Source: Staphylococcus lloydii
Lineage (GTDB): Bacteria > Bacillota > Bacilli > Staphylococcales > Staphylococcaceae
DNA: 64,000 bases
Reading direction: 5' to 3'
NCBI RefSeq assembly: GCF_015775975.1
Contig: NZ_CP064056.1
Coordinates: 62,001-126,000 of the forward strand
Below are positions 46,209 to 55,458 of the stretch, in pieces (position 1 is the first letter of the stretch; each line of letters starts with the position of its first letter). The notes beneath the pieces were generated by a model. The model was not told where the DNA came from and made no database searches. It saw only the letters and a list, made by a program, of their open reading frames with translations. The position numbers and the translations under genes were made by a program.

Positions 46209-46868
46209 CTATTTCACCTCATATTTAAATTTATATATTGGATATATTTCTTCTGAATAGACGATGTCATCACCATGTGAAGTGGTAATTAATTTTGGTT
46301 TAATTGTATCAACGACAATTCCGCTATTAATATTTTGCATCATATCATAAGTGAATTTATTAATTGGTGGGTGTAATGCGTTGGAATCTGAGATAAATAA
46401 ATCGCCACAAATTAATACATCATCTTGATTGTGATAGTAAATAACATGCCCTGGAGCATGACCAGGTGTTAAATAATAGCTGAAAGGTATATCTAATGAA
46501 AGGTTTAATGGTTGAACTTTATTTGCAACGCCTGTTTCATCGATTTCGTGTTTATTTGGGTAAGGTAACGTACCATTAATATATGGTAGTTCCTTTTCGT
46601 GTGCATATATTGGAATGTTAAGAGATTCAGAGAGGTGTTTTGCACCGTTAATATGATCCGAATGTCCATGTGTTAAAAATATTGCTTGAGGAGCGCCAAG
46701 TAGTAGAGCTACTTTTATTTGTGTATTAGAGTAAGAAGCCATACCGGTGTCTATAATATATACATTACCATCCTCCAAGATATACCAAGTATTGATTATA
46801 ATTGGAATGCCAACGGTTGTTTCTACAGTTAATTTATAAATGTGTTGTGATACTTGTTTCAGTTCCAA
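46209..46868 (-). CDS. MBL-fold metallo-hydrolase
   Basis: A 219-residue metallo-beta-lactamase-fold hydrolase. Metal ligands are in LTHGHSDHINGAKHL (HxHxDH), PGHAPGHVIYYH, GDLFISDS and TTSHGDD. This is the glyoxalase II/YcbL-like or lactonase-like group; the substrate is unknown. I place the start at TTG 46868, which has ggag 8 nt upstream on the minus strand; an in-frame ATG at 46940 has none. It is divergent from an HxlR regulator, which probably controls it. Confidence 0.85.
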   Translation of the reverse strand: MELKQVSQHIYKLTVETTVGIPIIINTWYILEDGNVYIIDTGMASYSNTQIKVALLLGAPQAIFLTHGHSDHINGAKHLSESLNIPIYAHEKELPYINGTLPYPNKHEIDETGVANKVQPLNLSLDIPFSYYLTPGHAPGHVIYYHNQDDVLICGDLFISDSNALHPPINKFTYDMMQNINSGIVVDTIKPKLITTSHGDDIVYSEEIYPIYKFKYEVK

Positions 46869-46972
46869 ATTTTCCACTCCTTCATAAGATTTGATATGAT
46901 AAAAGTGTAATATTCTATTTGTTGTTTCACAAGAAGGCACAATTAAGTAACTAGTTGGTTAAGGGGAGTGAT

Positions 46973-47317
46973 ATGATGATGCAAACAGAAACAAAATATA
47001 GAGATTGTAACGTAGTGATTCAACGCTGTTGCCCAATTGAAAAAGTCTTACGTGCATTAGGTGGTAAGTGGAAAGGCATCATCATCAGTGCACTTTATCA
47101 TGAACCTCATTTTTATAATGCATTGCATAGAGATATACCAGGGATAAGTAGAAAAACATTAACGGACCAACTTAACGATTTAATTTTGCTCCAGATTGTA
47201 AAAAGAGAGGAAATGGATGATTATCAAAAGAAGGTTAGATATTCATTAACACCAAAGGGAAAGTCGCTATTCCCAATTATTCAAGAAATGACAAATATAA
47301 TAAATGAAAATTTGTAG
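46973..47317 (+). CDS. HxlR-family winged-helix regulator
   Basis: A 114-residue regulator: CPIEKVLRALGGKWKGIIIS followed by RDIPGISRKTLTDQLNDL is typical of HxlR proteins, which often sense reactive electrophiles through an N-terminal Cys. Here three cysteines (DCNVVIQRCCP) precede the helix. The ATG at 46973 follows aaggggagtg. It is divergent from the MBL hydrolase with about 100 nt between the starts, the place to look for its operator. Confidence 0.87.
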   Translation: MMMQTETKYRDCNVVIQRCCPIEKVLRALGGKWKGIIISALYHEPHFYNALHRDIPGISRKTLTDQLNDLILLQIVKREEMDDYQKKVRYSLTPKGKSLFPIIQEMTNIINENL

Positions 47318-47352
47318 ATAAAAATCTTATAAGTTGAATAATTGTAACATTA

Positions 47353-47385
47353 ATCGATAAGTAGAAGTGTATTATCAGTGTTTAG
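47353..47385. repeat. Degraded copy of the dispersed repeat
   Basis: ATCGATAAGTAGAAGTGTAT then TATCAGTG resembles the GATAAGCAGAAGCGTATCA core. Confidence 0.4.
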
Positions 47386-47481
47386 GTTTGAAATTGAAAA
47401 TACTAATTATATAAAAATAAGTATCGCATATTTGATTGCTGCTATAGTTTATATTTTAGTATGAAAATGGAGGTAAGTAGT

Positions 47482-48942
47482 TTGAATTTATACGAAAGAA
47501 GTTATTTTTCTGGACCATGTAATGGCGAAGGTTTTTATTTGGTAAAAGATAATTGGAATGACTTTGGCTATGAAACATTATTTGTCTTACATTATTATGA
47601 TGGAGAAACTAATAAAGAAATTGGTGGAGTTAAAATAGGGAATTATCAAAATAATTCAAAAACTAACATTAATGACTTAATTAATGGTAACAATGAAAAT
47701 GTTTTCAGCTTAGGTAATGGTAAAGATTATTATCTCAATTTAAATAAACTAAATAACGAGAAAAAGTTATTTATTTTAAAGGAAATGAATGATATTGCAT
47801 ATGATTTAGACTTGTTTGAAAGAATAAAAGATCTAGATATTACAAAAGAGTCATTATTAAGATGGGTTTCCCCGCTAACAATTAAAGGGCAATTTAATAG
47901 AATAATTGAAAATAAAGTAGAATTGACTTCATTTGAGTTTACATTTAATAATGATGAATTCAAAATTGATTTTGAAATAGAGCCAAAATCTAAACCACAG
48001 ACCAATTTACAAGGGATAATTGGAAATAATGGTATAGGTAAAACAAAGCTATTAAAAGATATATTAGTAGCTTTCATAAAAAACGATACAGGAAGTTTAT
48101 ACAATAAAGAATCAGAAGATGAATTAATCTTTGCTAATGCGTTATTAGTATCGTTTAGTATATTTGATGACAATACCAATATTTTAAAACATATAAATAA
48201 TAATAAGAATACGAAGTTAAATTATATAGGTGTACAAAAATGGAATGATGATAAACTTTTGAACAAGAGTAACGAGGAACTGGCTAATGAATTTTGTGAA
48301 AGTGTTGAACAAATCTTAAAAAAAAGTGATGGTAGTGACGAACGTTGGGATAAAATAGTAGAATTATTGAATATTGAGCAACTTGAGTTGAATTTAAGTA
48401 ATATTGATGAACTTAAAAAGGATGATAAAGAGGAATTTGAACAAATTTTTAAAGCTCTAAGTTCAGGACAAAAAATTGTAATTTTAACATTAACGAAAAT
48501 GATAGAACATGTAGTTGAAAAAACACTAATATTAATAGATGAACCAGAAATGTATTTACATCCACCTTTACTAGCATCATATATGAGAGCAATTTCTAAA
48601 CTGTTAATTGAACAGAATGGGGTAGGTATTATTGCAACACATTCTCCAATTGTAATGCAGGAATTAAGACGTGATTGTATAAACATAGTAAAAGGCTTTC
48701 AAGATAAAAGGACAATTACTAAGCCAAGAATTGAAACTTATGGAGAAAATGTCGGTTCATTAATTAGAGAAGTTTTTGGTTTAGAAGTTGAAAAAACAGG
48801 ATACTATCAACAACTTCTATTAGAAGTGGAAGCAGGAAAAAATTATGAAGAATTAGTTGAAGAATATCAAGATTCTATAGGCAAAGAAGCCAAGTCTATA
48901 TTACGAGTACTTATAAAGCATAGGGGCGATATCAATGATTAA
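47482..48942 (+). CDS. ptuA: Septu anti-phage system ATPase PtuA
   Basis: A 486-residue AAA/ABC-type ATPase. Walker A is GIIGNNGIGKTKLL (about residues 178-191), preceded by a long N-terminal part that interrupts the usual fold. The signature-like LSSGQK is near 326, Walker B ILIDEPEMYLHPP near 351, and the switch His ATHSP near 385. The TTG at 47482 is chosen because ggagg lies 8 nt upstream; an ATG at 47461 is in frame but has no ribosome site. The stop overlaps ptuB by 8 nt. ATPase plus HNH partner is the Septu architecture. Confidence 0.85.
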   Translation: MNLYERSYFSGPCNGEGFYLVKDNWNDFGYETLFVLHYYDGETNKEIGGVKIGNYQNNSKTNINDLINGNNENVFSLGNGKDYYLNLNKLNNEKKLFILKEMNDIAYDLDLFERIKDLDITKESLLRWVSPLTIKGQFNRIIENKVELTSFEFTFNNDEFKIDFEIEPKSKPQTNLQGIIGNNGIGKTKLLKDILVAFIKNDTGSLYNKESEDELIFANALLVSFSIFDDNTNILKHINNNKNTKLNYIGVQKWNDDKLLNKSNEELANEFCESVEQILKKSDGSDERWDKIVELLNIEQLELNLSNIDELKKDDKEEFEQIFKALSSGQKIVILTLTKMIEHVVEKTLILIDEPEMYLHPPLLASYMRAISKLLIEQNGVGIIATHSPIVMQELRRDCINIVKGFQDKRTITKPRIETYGENVGSLIREVFGLEVEKTGYYQQLLLEVEAGKNYEELVEEYQDSIGKEAKSILRVLIKHRGDIND

Positions 48943-49810
48943 AATTGAAAAACCTGATATAAGTGTGAAAAAATTATTTCATGACTGTATATATAACTTG
49001 AAAAGAGAGAATGAAAAACTTTTAATTAGTCATTCGATTGAAGAACTTGAAAATATTTATAAAAAGTATGATGAATATGCGATTGAAAATGATTTACATA
49101 AATTTGACATGAGAATTGATACAGAAACGGAAAATATAGTTGGAAAATTGTATAAAAATAAATTAGTAAATCCAAAGGAAAAAGCTAGATTATATTATGA
49201 CAAAATTATTAACTATCAAAAAAGCAAAAAAGCAAGCAGTCCTATAAAGTTTAATGATGAATTTAGGATTTGTCCCATGTGTCACACTAGTGAAGTTGAT
49301 AATTTAGATCATTATTTACCTAAAGCAAAATATCCTGTATTATCATTGAACCCAATCAATTTAATACCCATATGTAGTAAATGTAATAGGAATAAAATTG
49401 ATTATATACCAAATTCTAAGTATGACAATTTAATTCATTTATATTTTGATGATTTAGAAAATTTAAATTGGTTAAACATAGAGATTACTAATATTGATAC
49501 ATTGTCTTTTACATACTACGTAGATAAATTAGCATTTGAAGATCCAATTTTATATAAAAGAACTAAGAGAACATTTGAGGTTTTTGGCATTGGAAAAACT
49601 TACGAAATATTAGCAACTACAGAAATGGAAGATCAAATTGTCAATCTAATTCATTTTGCTCAATGCTCTAGTAAAAATGAATTTCAAGAATATCTATTAA
49701 GTTTCATTAAAAATCACACTAGTAAAAATATTTGGAAAGTTGCATTGTATAAAGAATTATCTGAAAATGATGAATTTTATGTTTTGTTAAATAATACTAA
49801 ATACTTCTAA
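48935..49810 (+). CDS. ptuB: Septu HNH endonuclease PtuB
   Basis: A 291-residue protein whose middle holds a PtuB/RetB-type HNH nuclease: CPMC at 113-116, then NLDHYLPKAKYPVLSLNPIN, then LIPICSKCNRNK with the second zinc pair. The N-terminal 110 residues are charged and helical. In Septu the nuclease is held and activated by PtuA oligomers. It overlaps ptuA by 8 nt, so both are made together. Confidence 0.87.
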   Translation: MIKIEKPDISVKKLFHDCIYNLKRENEKLLISHSIEELENIYKKYDEYAIENDLHKFDMRIDTETENIVGKLYKNKLVNPKEKARLYYDKIINYQKSKKASSPIKFNDEFRICPMCHTSEVDNLDHYLPKAKYPVLSLNPINLIPICSKCNRNKIDYIPNSKYDNLIHLYFDDLENLNWLNIEITNIDTLSFTYYVDKLAFEDPILYKRTKRTFEVFGIGKTYEILATTEMEDQIVNLIHFAQCSSKNEFQEYLLSFIKNHTSKNIWKVALYKELSENDEFYVLLNNTKYF

Positions 49811-49993
49811 ATTAATGTACAGTAGAAATATTTACAATAATACTATAGACATTAGCACTAATTTTATTAGAGTTTAACTGTTTTTTAATCTCTCCTTCAT
49901 GTAGTAAAAGTATTTTATTATTAACTATTCTAATATTAACTTAGTTTGGTGCTAAACATAATTAAAAATTGCCTCGAATGAAAATATAGTAAG

Positions 49994-50041
49994 ATTATCA
50001 ATTATTTATATATACTAAATCTTATATAAATAATTGATAAT
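49994..50041. repeat. Perfect 19-bp inverted repeat between the two defence modules
   Basis: ATTATCAATTATTTATATA (49994-50012) is the exact reverse complement of TATATAAATAATTGATAAT (50023-50041), with a 10-nt loop. No T-run follows, so it is not a standard terminator. It lies 55 nt before the promoter of the DndD-like cluster. Confidence 0.7.
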
Positions 50042-50095
50042 GACAATAAATAGTATATGAAATGAAAATTTTACATTAATATATCTAGAAATATA

Positions 50096-50125
50096 TTGCA
50101 CGGTGTATTATTATAAATGTATAGT
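50096..50125 (+). promoter_or_regulatory. Candidate promoter of the DndD-like cluster
   Basis: TTGCAC (50096-50101), 18-nt spacer, TATAGT (50120-50125). It is the best sigma-A-like match ahead of the large gene, about 45-55 nt upstream of its ribosome site. Confidence 0.5.
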
Positions 50126-50179
50126 TTGAACTGTTTTATAAAAAAATAGTATTTCTACTCTTTAAAAAGGGGTGTGTAG

Positions 50180-53100
50180 ATCATATTTTATTTTCCTGAT
50201 TATTTTGATTTGGATGAGGTTAAAAAGCACAGCTTCTATATGTCTAAATACTTTAATGATAAGGTAATAGACAATATGAGGGAGCTATATAAACAAGATA
50301 AAAATATGTTGAATCAATTTCGGAAAGAATTACATATTAGAGGCATTGGGTTTAGAGAAGAATTGCAAAATAATTTTTTAAAAGGTATAGAATACAACGT
50401 TTACCCATATATTAGCATTAATGATAATAAAGATAGATATAAATCTTTTCCTTTCGAACTTTTTGGATTAACACAAATAGTGGTTGATTTAAAAATAAAT
50501 TCAGATGAATTTTTTAATTATGTACCAGTTAATGGTTTTGATAAATTTATAATACCCGAACGAAAAGAGTTATTTATGTCAAAATTAAAAGAATATGGAT
50601 TTGAATTAATTTATAAGCAAGAGGAAGTTATTGAAAAAAGGTCACATAATGATCTTGATATATCTAACTATGTTCCTAATCAATTATTTTCTCACTTTAT
50701 TAAATATTGTAAATATAAAGACTATACCATTAATGAAATTGATGAAGCCTTGGCAGAATATAAAAATGCAAAAGGTACTAGAAAGAAAACATGGAAAAAA
50801 ATACACCAATACTGTGTTGAAAAAGAATTAATAAAAAATGATAGTATTTTAAAATACAATTTTCACAATAAAGAATTAGATGAACTATTAAGTAGTTATA
50901 ATAAAAGTTATTTGAAGTTTATGGATATGTATTTTAGTGAAGATAATTTATTATCGAAAAGGCCCTATGTGTATGGACAAAGTGTGATATGGGATATTTT
51001 CGAAAATAACAATGTACAACATGACCATTATTTATTAAATTTTAATACTAAATTGACAGAATTAAAAAATCATGTCAATTATATGTATATTAAGGATATG
51101 CCTATTTCTGACATTATAAATTTTTATGAGTTATCAGATATATTTTTAAATGAAACGAGATTGGTAAACGAGTTAGGAATAGAATTTTATGATAAAGCTA
51201 TTATTGAGATACTTTTAGAATTTATAGAGAAATTACCTGATTTTACAAAAATTAAGAATGAGATTTTAAAATCTGTATCTGAAAGAGAATTAAAAGTGCT
51301 TAGAAATAGAAATAAAGGTAAAACTTTAGAAGAAATAGCGAAAGAAATTAATGTTACGAGAGAAAGAGTAAGACAAATAGAAGTAAAAGCTAAACGCAAT
51401 CTGAAAGGTTCTAGTGAACTTAGTAAAATGATAAATTTCATTTTGTTTAAATTTAGAAAGAAATCTATTATTCAACTATCACAAATTATAAAATATTTAA
51501 GTATAGAATTAGAATATAGCTTTATAATTGCTGTTTTATTAGAAGAAAATTCGAAATATTTAGTAAACGATGAATATATGCTTTTGATTTCACATAGATT
51601 ATATAGAAATATGAAAAATGAAATAGAATGGTATGTTTCAAATGGCAGTTTGGTAATACCTTTGAATGAATTAGAATATATCTATGAAGAAAACATGGAA
51701 TTTGCTACAAAATGGTTGAATGAATTTAATTATAAATTAGTGAATAAAAATTTTGTTCAATCCAATATAACAATTGTAGCAGCCTTAGAGTATGTTATGT
51801 ATTTAAACAAAGATAAAATATTTATAAATAATGATGAAGGATATGAAGCCTTAAAACATCAAGTCGAAACTTTGTTTGATAAGGAAATTAATTCTAATTC
51901 AAGAGCATTATTTTCAAGAGTGGCTGATGCTAAAAATGTCATTTTAATAGATAGAAATGCTTATAAATATGAAGATTTTGAAGATATTGATGGGGAGTTT
52001 TTAGTTGAAATTAAACAACTTGTAAATGAAGAACTTACACAAGGTAAGTATGCGGATCCTAGAGTAATTTATAAGTATAATTCAAAATTAATGCAAGAGA
52101 ACAATGTCTATTCTTATTCCCATTTGTATTCCATAATCAAAAATTTTTATTCAGAAGACTTTAAAGTTGGACATCAAAACACACTTTATATTTATCCAAA
52201 AGATTCTAATAATTTAACTGCAGAAGATATATTGAGCAGTTATCTAAGGGGAAATTCGCCTGTAAAGATTGATGAAGTAATAAAAGATCTAAAATGGAAG
52301 AGAAACAAATTAGAACAAATGATTCCGAGGCTTGGCGATGTCATAGTAAATGGTAACCAAGAAATTGTTCAAATTAGTGGTATAGAGGAAGAAGTACAAT
52401 ATCAAGCCCTATATAATTTAGTGAATAATGAAATAAAAAATGGATATATAATTACTGCTGACTTGTATATGAAAGTTGCTTTTGATGACAAGTTATCTGT
52501 ATTGATAAATAGATATAATATTAATGATCTTCATAGTTTTGCGCAATTTGTAAAATCTAAGTTCATGTTTATGCATGGATATTCCCAGTTCTTATATAGT
52601 AAATATTCCGAATATAGAAATATCGAAGATATTATGGTATTTAAATTACCTAAAATCACGACTTTTAAAACGTTACGCGATTTTGTTGTTGAAAAAGGAT
52701 ATTCTGAACAACGTTATTATAAAGCGAAAGAAATATTAATAGAAAAAAATAAAATTATACCTTATAATAATGACCATTTTCTGAATCTTGAAAAATTTAG
52801 TTTTCCATTAGATGTTGAAAGAAAAATATTGGAAATACTAAAGTGCAAGTTCGAAGATAAAACATACATTAATAAGTCGCAACTTCAAGATATAGATATA
52901 GAACTTGATGATTCACTTATGGTTACTCCTGAAATCATAGCAAATGTTGCAAAAACAAATGGTTATCATTTGCTTGAAGCTTATTATGGTTCAACCTATG
53001 AATTACCAATTATCACAGTTGAAAGGTTTAATTCTTATGCTGAATTTGTATATAAAATTGTTAAAGAAGAATTTAAAGATATATATAATGAAGAAAATTT

Positions 53101-53230
53101 ATTATTATTTTTAAAAAGTTATGAATTAATCAATCAAAATTCAGATCAAATATATTTCACACTTAAAGAAAGTGATTATTTTACTTTTGATAATGTAGGT
53201 TTTTTTTACTTAAATGAAGGAGGTGTATAG
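50180..53230 (+). CDS. Large DNA-binding protein with sigma-70 region 4 helix-turn-helix (defence cluster)
   Basis: A protein of about 1,006-1,016 residues. The clear motif is RNRNKGKTLEEIAKEINVTR followed by ERVRQIEVKAKRNL (residues about 365-400), a sigma-70 region 4-type HTH nearly like RpoD. The rest has no sigma region 2; it looks like a series of winged-helix segments, e.g. AEDILSSYLRGNSPVKIDEV. I infer a DNA- or RNA-polymerase-contacting scaffold, not a sigma factor. TTG 50210 is the first usual start but has no ribosome site; AAAAAGGGG at 50164-50172 points to ATC 50180 or ATA 50183, giving ten extra residues (IIFYFPDYFD). The helicase gene starts directly after its stop. Confidence 0.75.
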   Translation: MIFYFPDYFDLDEVKKHSFYMSKYFNDKVIDNMRELYKQDKNMLNQFRKELHIRGIGFREELQNNFLKGIEYNVYPYISINDNKDRYKSFPFELFGLTQIVVDLKINSDEFFNYVPVNGFDKFIIPERKELFMSKLKEYGFELIYKQEEVIEKRSHNDLDISNYVPNQLFSHFIKYCKYKDYTINEIDEALAEYKNAKGTRKKTWKKIHQYCVEKELIKNDSILKYNFHNKELDELLSSYNKSYLKFMDMYFSEDNLLSKRPYVYGQSVIWDIFENNNVQHDHYLLNFNTKLTELKNHVNYMYIKDMPISDIINFYELSDIFLNETRLVNELGIEFYDKAIIEILLEFIEKLPDFTKIKNEILKSVSERELKVLRNRNKGKTLEEIAKEINVTRERVRQIEVKAKRNLKGSSELSKMINFILFKFRKKSIIQLSQIIKYLSIELEYSFIIAVLLEENSKYLVNDEYMLLISHRLYRNMKNEIEWYVSNGSLVIPLNELEYIYEENMEFATKWLNEFNYKLVNKNFVQSNITIVAALEYVMYLNKDKIFINNDEGYEALKHQVETLFDKEINSNSRALFSRVADAKNVILIDRNAYKYEDFEDIDGEFLVEIKQLVNEELTQGKYADPRVIYKYNSKLMQENNVYSYSHLYSIIKNFYSEDFKVGHQNTLYIYPKDSNNLTAEDILSSYLRGNSPVKIDEVIKDLKWKRNKLEQMIPRLGDVIVNGNQEIVQISGIEEEVQYQALYNLVNNEIKNGYIITADLYMKVAFDDKLSVLINRYNINDLHSFAQFVKSKFMFMHGYSQFLYSKYSEYRNIEDIMVFKLPKITTFKTLRDFVVEKGYSEQRYYKAKEILIEKNKIIPYNNDHFLNLEKFSFPLDVERKILEILKCKFEDKTYINKSQLQDIDIELDDSLMVTPEIIANVAKTNGYHLLEAYYGSTYELPIITVERFNSYAEFVYKIVKEEFKDIYNEENLLLFLKSYELINQNSDQIYFTLKESDYFTFDNVGFFYLNEGGV

Positions 53231-55291
53231 ATGTTCGATAGTTTAACGTTTAAATTACAATATAGGTCGAGTCATGATAATTTATTTGAACATTTTTATA
53301 AGCCTTGTTTAAATAATGCAATTAAATATGATAGGGCGTCAGGATATTTTACAAGTGAAAGTTTGAAATTATTAGCCGAGGGTTTAGACGTATTTCTATT
53401 TAATGGTGGTCAAATTAGAATTGTAGCTAATCCTAACTTGTCTCAAGAAGATATTGAGGCCATTGAAAAAGGTCATGCTGCACGAGAAAGTGTAATTGAA
53501 AGACGTTTATTAAAAGAAATTGAATTAAGTTATAAAACTATTGAAGATGACACGCTTAATGTTTTATCTTGGTTAATTTATCGAGGGCAATTAGATATTA
53601 AAATTGCGTTTACTACTAATGGCTCAATATATCACGAAAAATTTGGGATTTTTACTGATCAAAATAATAATTCAATTGCATTTTCAGGTTCTGCTAATGA
53701 AACATATAATGGATTGAGTCAAAATTTTGAAAAAATAGATGTTTATTCAAATAAGCAAGATAAACATAGAATTGATAATGCAATAGTGGATTTCGAAAAA
53801 TTATGGGCAAATGAAACTAATGAATTAAAAGTAATAAATTTACCAGAAACTATAAGAAAAAAAATGATTGAATACAAATCTTCAGTACCGCCGCTTGCCT
53901 TAAAAAATAAAGAATTAGAAGCAAATGAAAGAAGGATTGAACCTAGAAAATATCAAAAAGAAGCAATCAATAGCTGGAAAACAGCAGGATACAAAGGGAT
54001 ATTAGAAATGGCTACAGGAACAGGTAAAACTATAACTAGTCTATTAGCAGCAAAAGATTTTAATGAAACAGTAAAAACTTGTGTGACTGTTATAGTAGTT
54101 CCATTTCAGCATTTAGTGAACCAATGGGAAAAAGATATTAATTTTATTTTAGGAACAGATGTAGTTAAATGTATGGGATCTCAATCTTCATGGATAAATA
54201 AAGCGAAAGAAATGGTTCAAGAGTATAATTTAGGACTTATTGATCAATTTGTAGTAGTGACTACTTATAAAACTGCAACATCATCTCATTTTAAAAATCT
54301 ATTTAGAAAATTGAACAATTCAGCAATGCTGATTACAGACGAATGTCATTACATAACTTTTAAAGGATTCAAAGATTTCCCATTTGAGAAATTCAAAGCT
54401 CGACTAGGTCTGTCAGCAACGCCAGATCGTTGGTGGGATGAAGAAGGTACCTCTTATATGAAAAAATCAATTGGAGAAGTAGTCTATGAATATACTCTAG
54501 ATCAAGCTATTAGTAATGAAAAATTAACAAAATATGATTATTATCCACATCTTGTTGAATTTAATGAATCAGAAATGCTGGAATATAATAAAATTACACA
54601 ACAAATTATTAATCATTTAAATAAAGATGACATTGATACCAAAGAAAAATTAGAAGGTTTATTTAGAAAAAGGTCTAATTTAATCAATAAAGCTAGAAAT
54701 AAGATAAAAGTTTTCTTGCAAGATTTTAAAACAGAGGACCTTGATAAAATCTCTCATACACTAGTTTATTGTGCACCTGGTGACATAGAAATGATTGTGA
54801 AATCAATTTCAGATCTAGGTGTTAAAGTTTCTAAATTTAATTCGGATGTTAATAACAAGGATAGAGAAAAGTTGCTAACTATGTTTGAACAAGCACAAAT
54901 TCAGGTTTTAGTTGCTATTAAATGTTTAGATGAGGGTGTAGATGTGCCGGCAACTAAAACAGCTTATTTTTTAGCAAGTACATCTAACCCTAGAGAATTA
55001 GTACAAAGACGAGGACGAATTCTTCGAAATCATAAAGGAAAATCTTTTGCGGTAATACATGATTATATTGTTTTACCAATTGGGTTAACTTATGACGATT
55101 TTTATAAAATTGCAGTAAAAGAATTGCCTAGATTTTCTGAATTTAATGATAGTGCTATAAATACAACACAAAATAAAATAGAGATGAGTAAAGTATTAGA
55201 AGATTATAATCTAACACACTTAATGTATAAAAAACCATGGGATGTATATAAAGAAACGAAGGAGTTGTATGATAATGACAGCATTAAATAA
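53231..55291 (+). CDS. HKD-nuclease / SF2 helicase fusion (Dnd-type restriction enzyme-like)
   Basis: A 686-residue protein. Residues about 1-200 form a phospholipase D-like HKD nuclease module: H135 and K137 in HEKFGIF, then SIAFSGSANETYNGL. Residues 235-640 are an SF2 helicase: Walker A ATGTGKT (261-267), DECH (370-373), LSATPDRWW, LDEGVDVPATKTAYF and QRRGRILR. The layout resembles the family called DNA phosphorothioation system restriction enzyme, from memory. It starts one base after the upstream stop with aaggaggt inside that gene's end, and overlaps the next gene by about 23 nt. Confidence 0.85.
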   Translation: MFDSLTFKLQYRSSHDNLFEHFYKPCLNNAIKYDRASGYFTSESLKLLAEGLDVFLFNGGQIRIVANPNLSQEDIEAIEKGHAARESVIERRLLKEIELSYKTIEDDTLNVLSWLIYRGQLDIKIAFTTNGSIYHEKFGIFTDQNNNSIAFSGSANETYNGLSQNFEKIDVYSNKQDKHRIDNAIVDFEKLWANETNELKVINLPETIRKKMIEYKSSVPPLALKNKELEANERRIEPRKYQKEAINSWKTAGYKGILEMATGTGKTITSLLAAKDFNETVKTCVTVIVVPFQHLVNQWEKDINFILGTDVVKCMGSQSSWINKAKEMVQEYNLGLIDQFVVVTTYKTATSSHFKNLFRKLNNSAMLITDECHYITFKGFKDFPFEKFKARLGLSATPDRWWDEEGTSYMKKSIGEVVYEYTLDQAISNEKLTKYDYYPHLVEFNESEMLEYNKITQQIINHLNKDDIDTKEKLEGLFRKRSNLINKARNKIKVFLQDFKTEDLDKISHTLVYCAPGDIEMIVKSISDLGVKVSKFNSDVNNKDREKLLTMFEQAQIQVLVAIKCLDEGVDVPATKTAYFLASTSNPRELVQRRGRILRNHKGKSFAVIHDYIVLPIGLTYDDFYKIAVKELPRFSEFNDSAINTTQNKIEMSKVLEDYNLTHLMYKKPWDVYKETKELYDNDSIK

Positions 55292-55457
55292 TGAATTAAG
55301 TAAAAGATTATCAAATTTGGACGATGAGTATGAAACATTATTAAGACCATTGCTTAATGATTTAGCAAGTGCGAATACAAGCACAGAAGAAACATTAGCG
55401 AAAGATAAGTTCAAAAAACAATTAAGCGAATTTATTAAAGAAAGAGATGAACAGTGA
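55269..55457 (+). CDS. 62-residue helical protein of the defence cluster
   Basis: The product is MIMTALNNELSKRLSNLDDE, then a charged helix ending EFIKERDEQ. It has gaaggag 4 nt before ATG 55269 (10 nt before ATG 55275). It overlaps the helicase end and the start region of the ATPase gene, so it is locked into the operon. Likely a small coiled-coil adaptor; no family recognised. Confidence 0.65.
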   Translation: MIMTALNNELSKRLSNLDDEYETLLRPLLNDLASANTSTEETLAKDKFKKQLSEFIKERDEQ

Positions 55458-55458
55458 T

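Noticed and set aside
50210-53230. Calling the large protein a sigma factor
   Set aside because: Only region 4 is present; the region 2 sequence that binds core polymerase and melts DNA is not found, and the size and operon fit a defence role.
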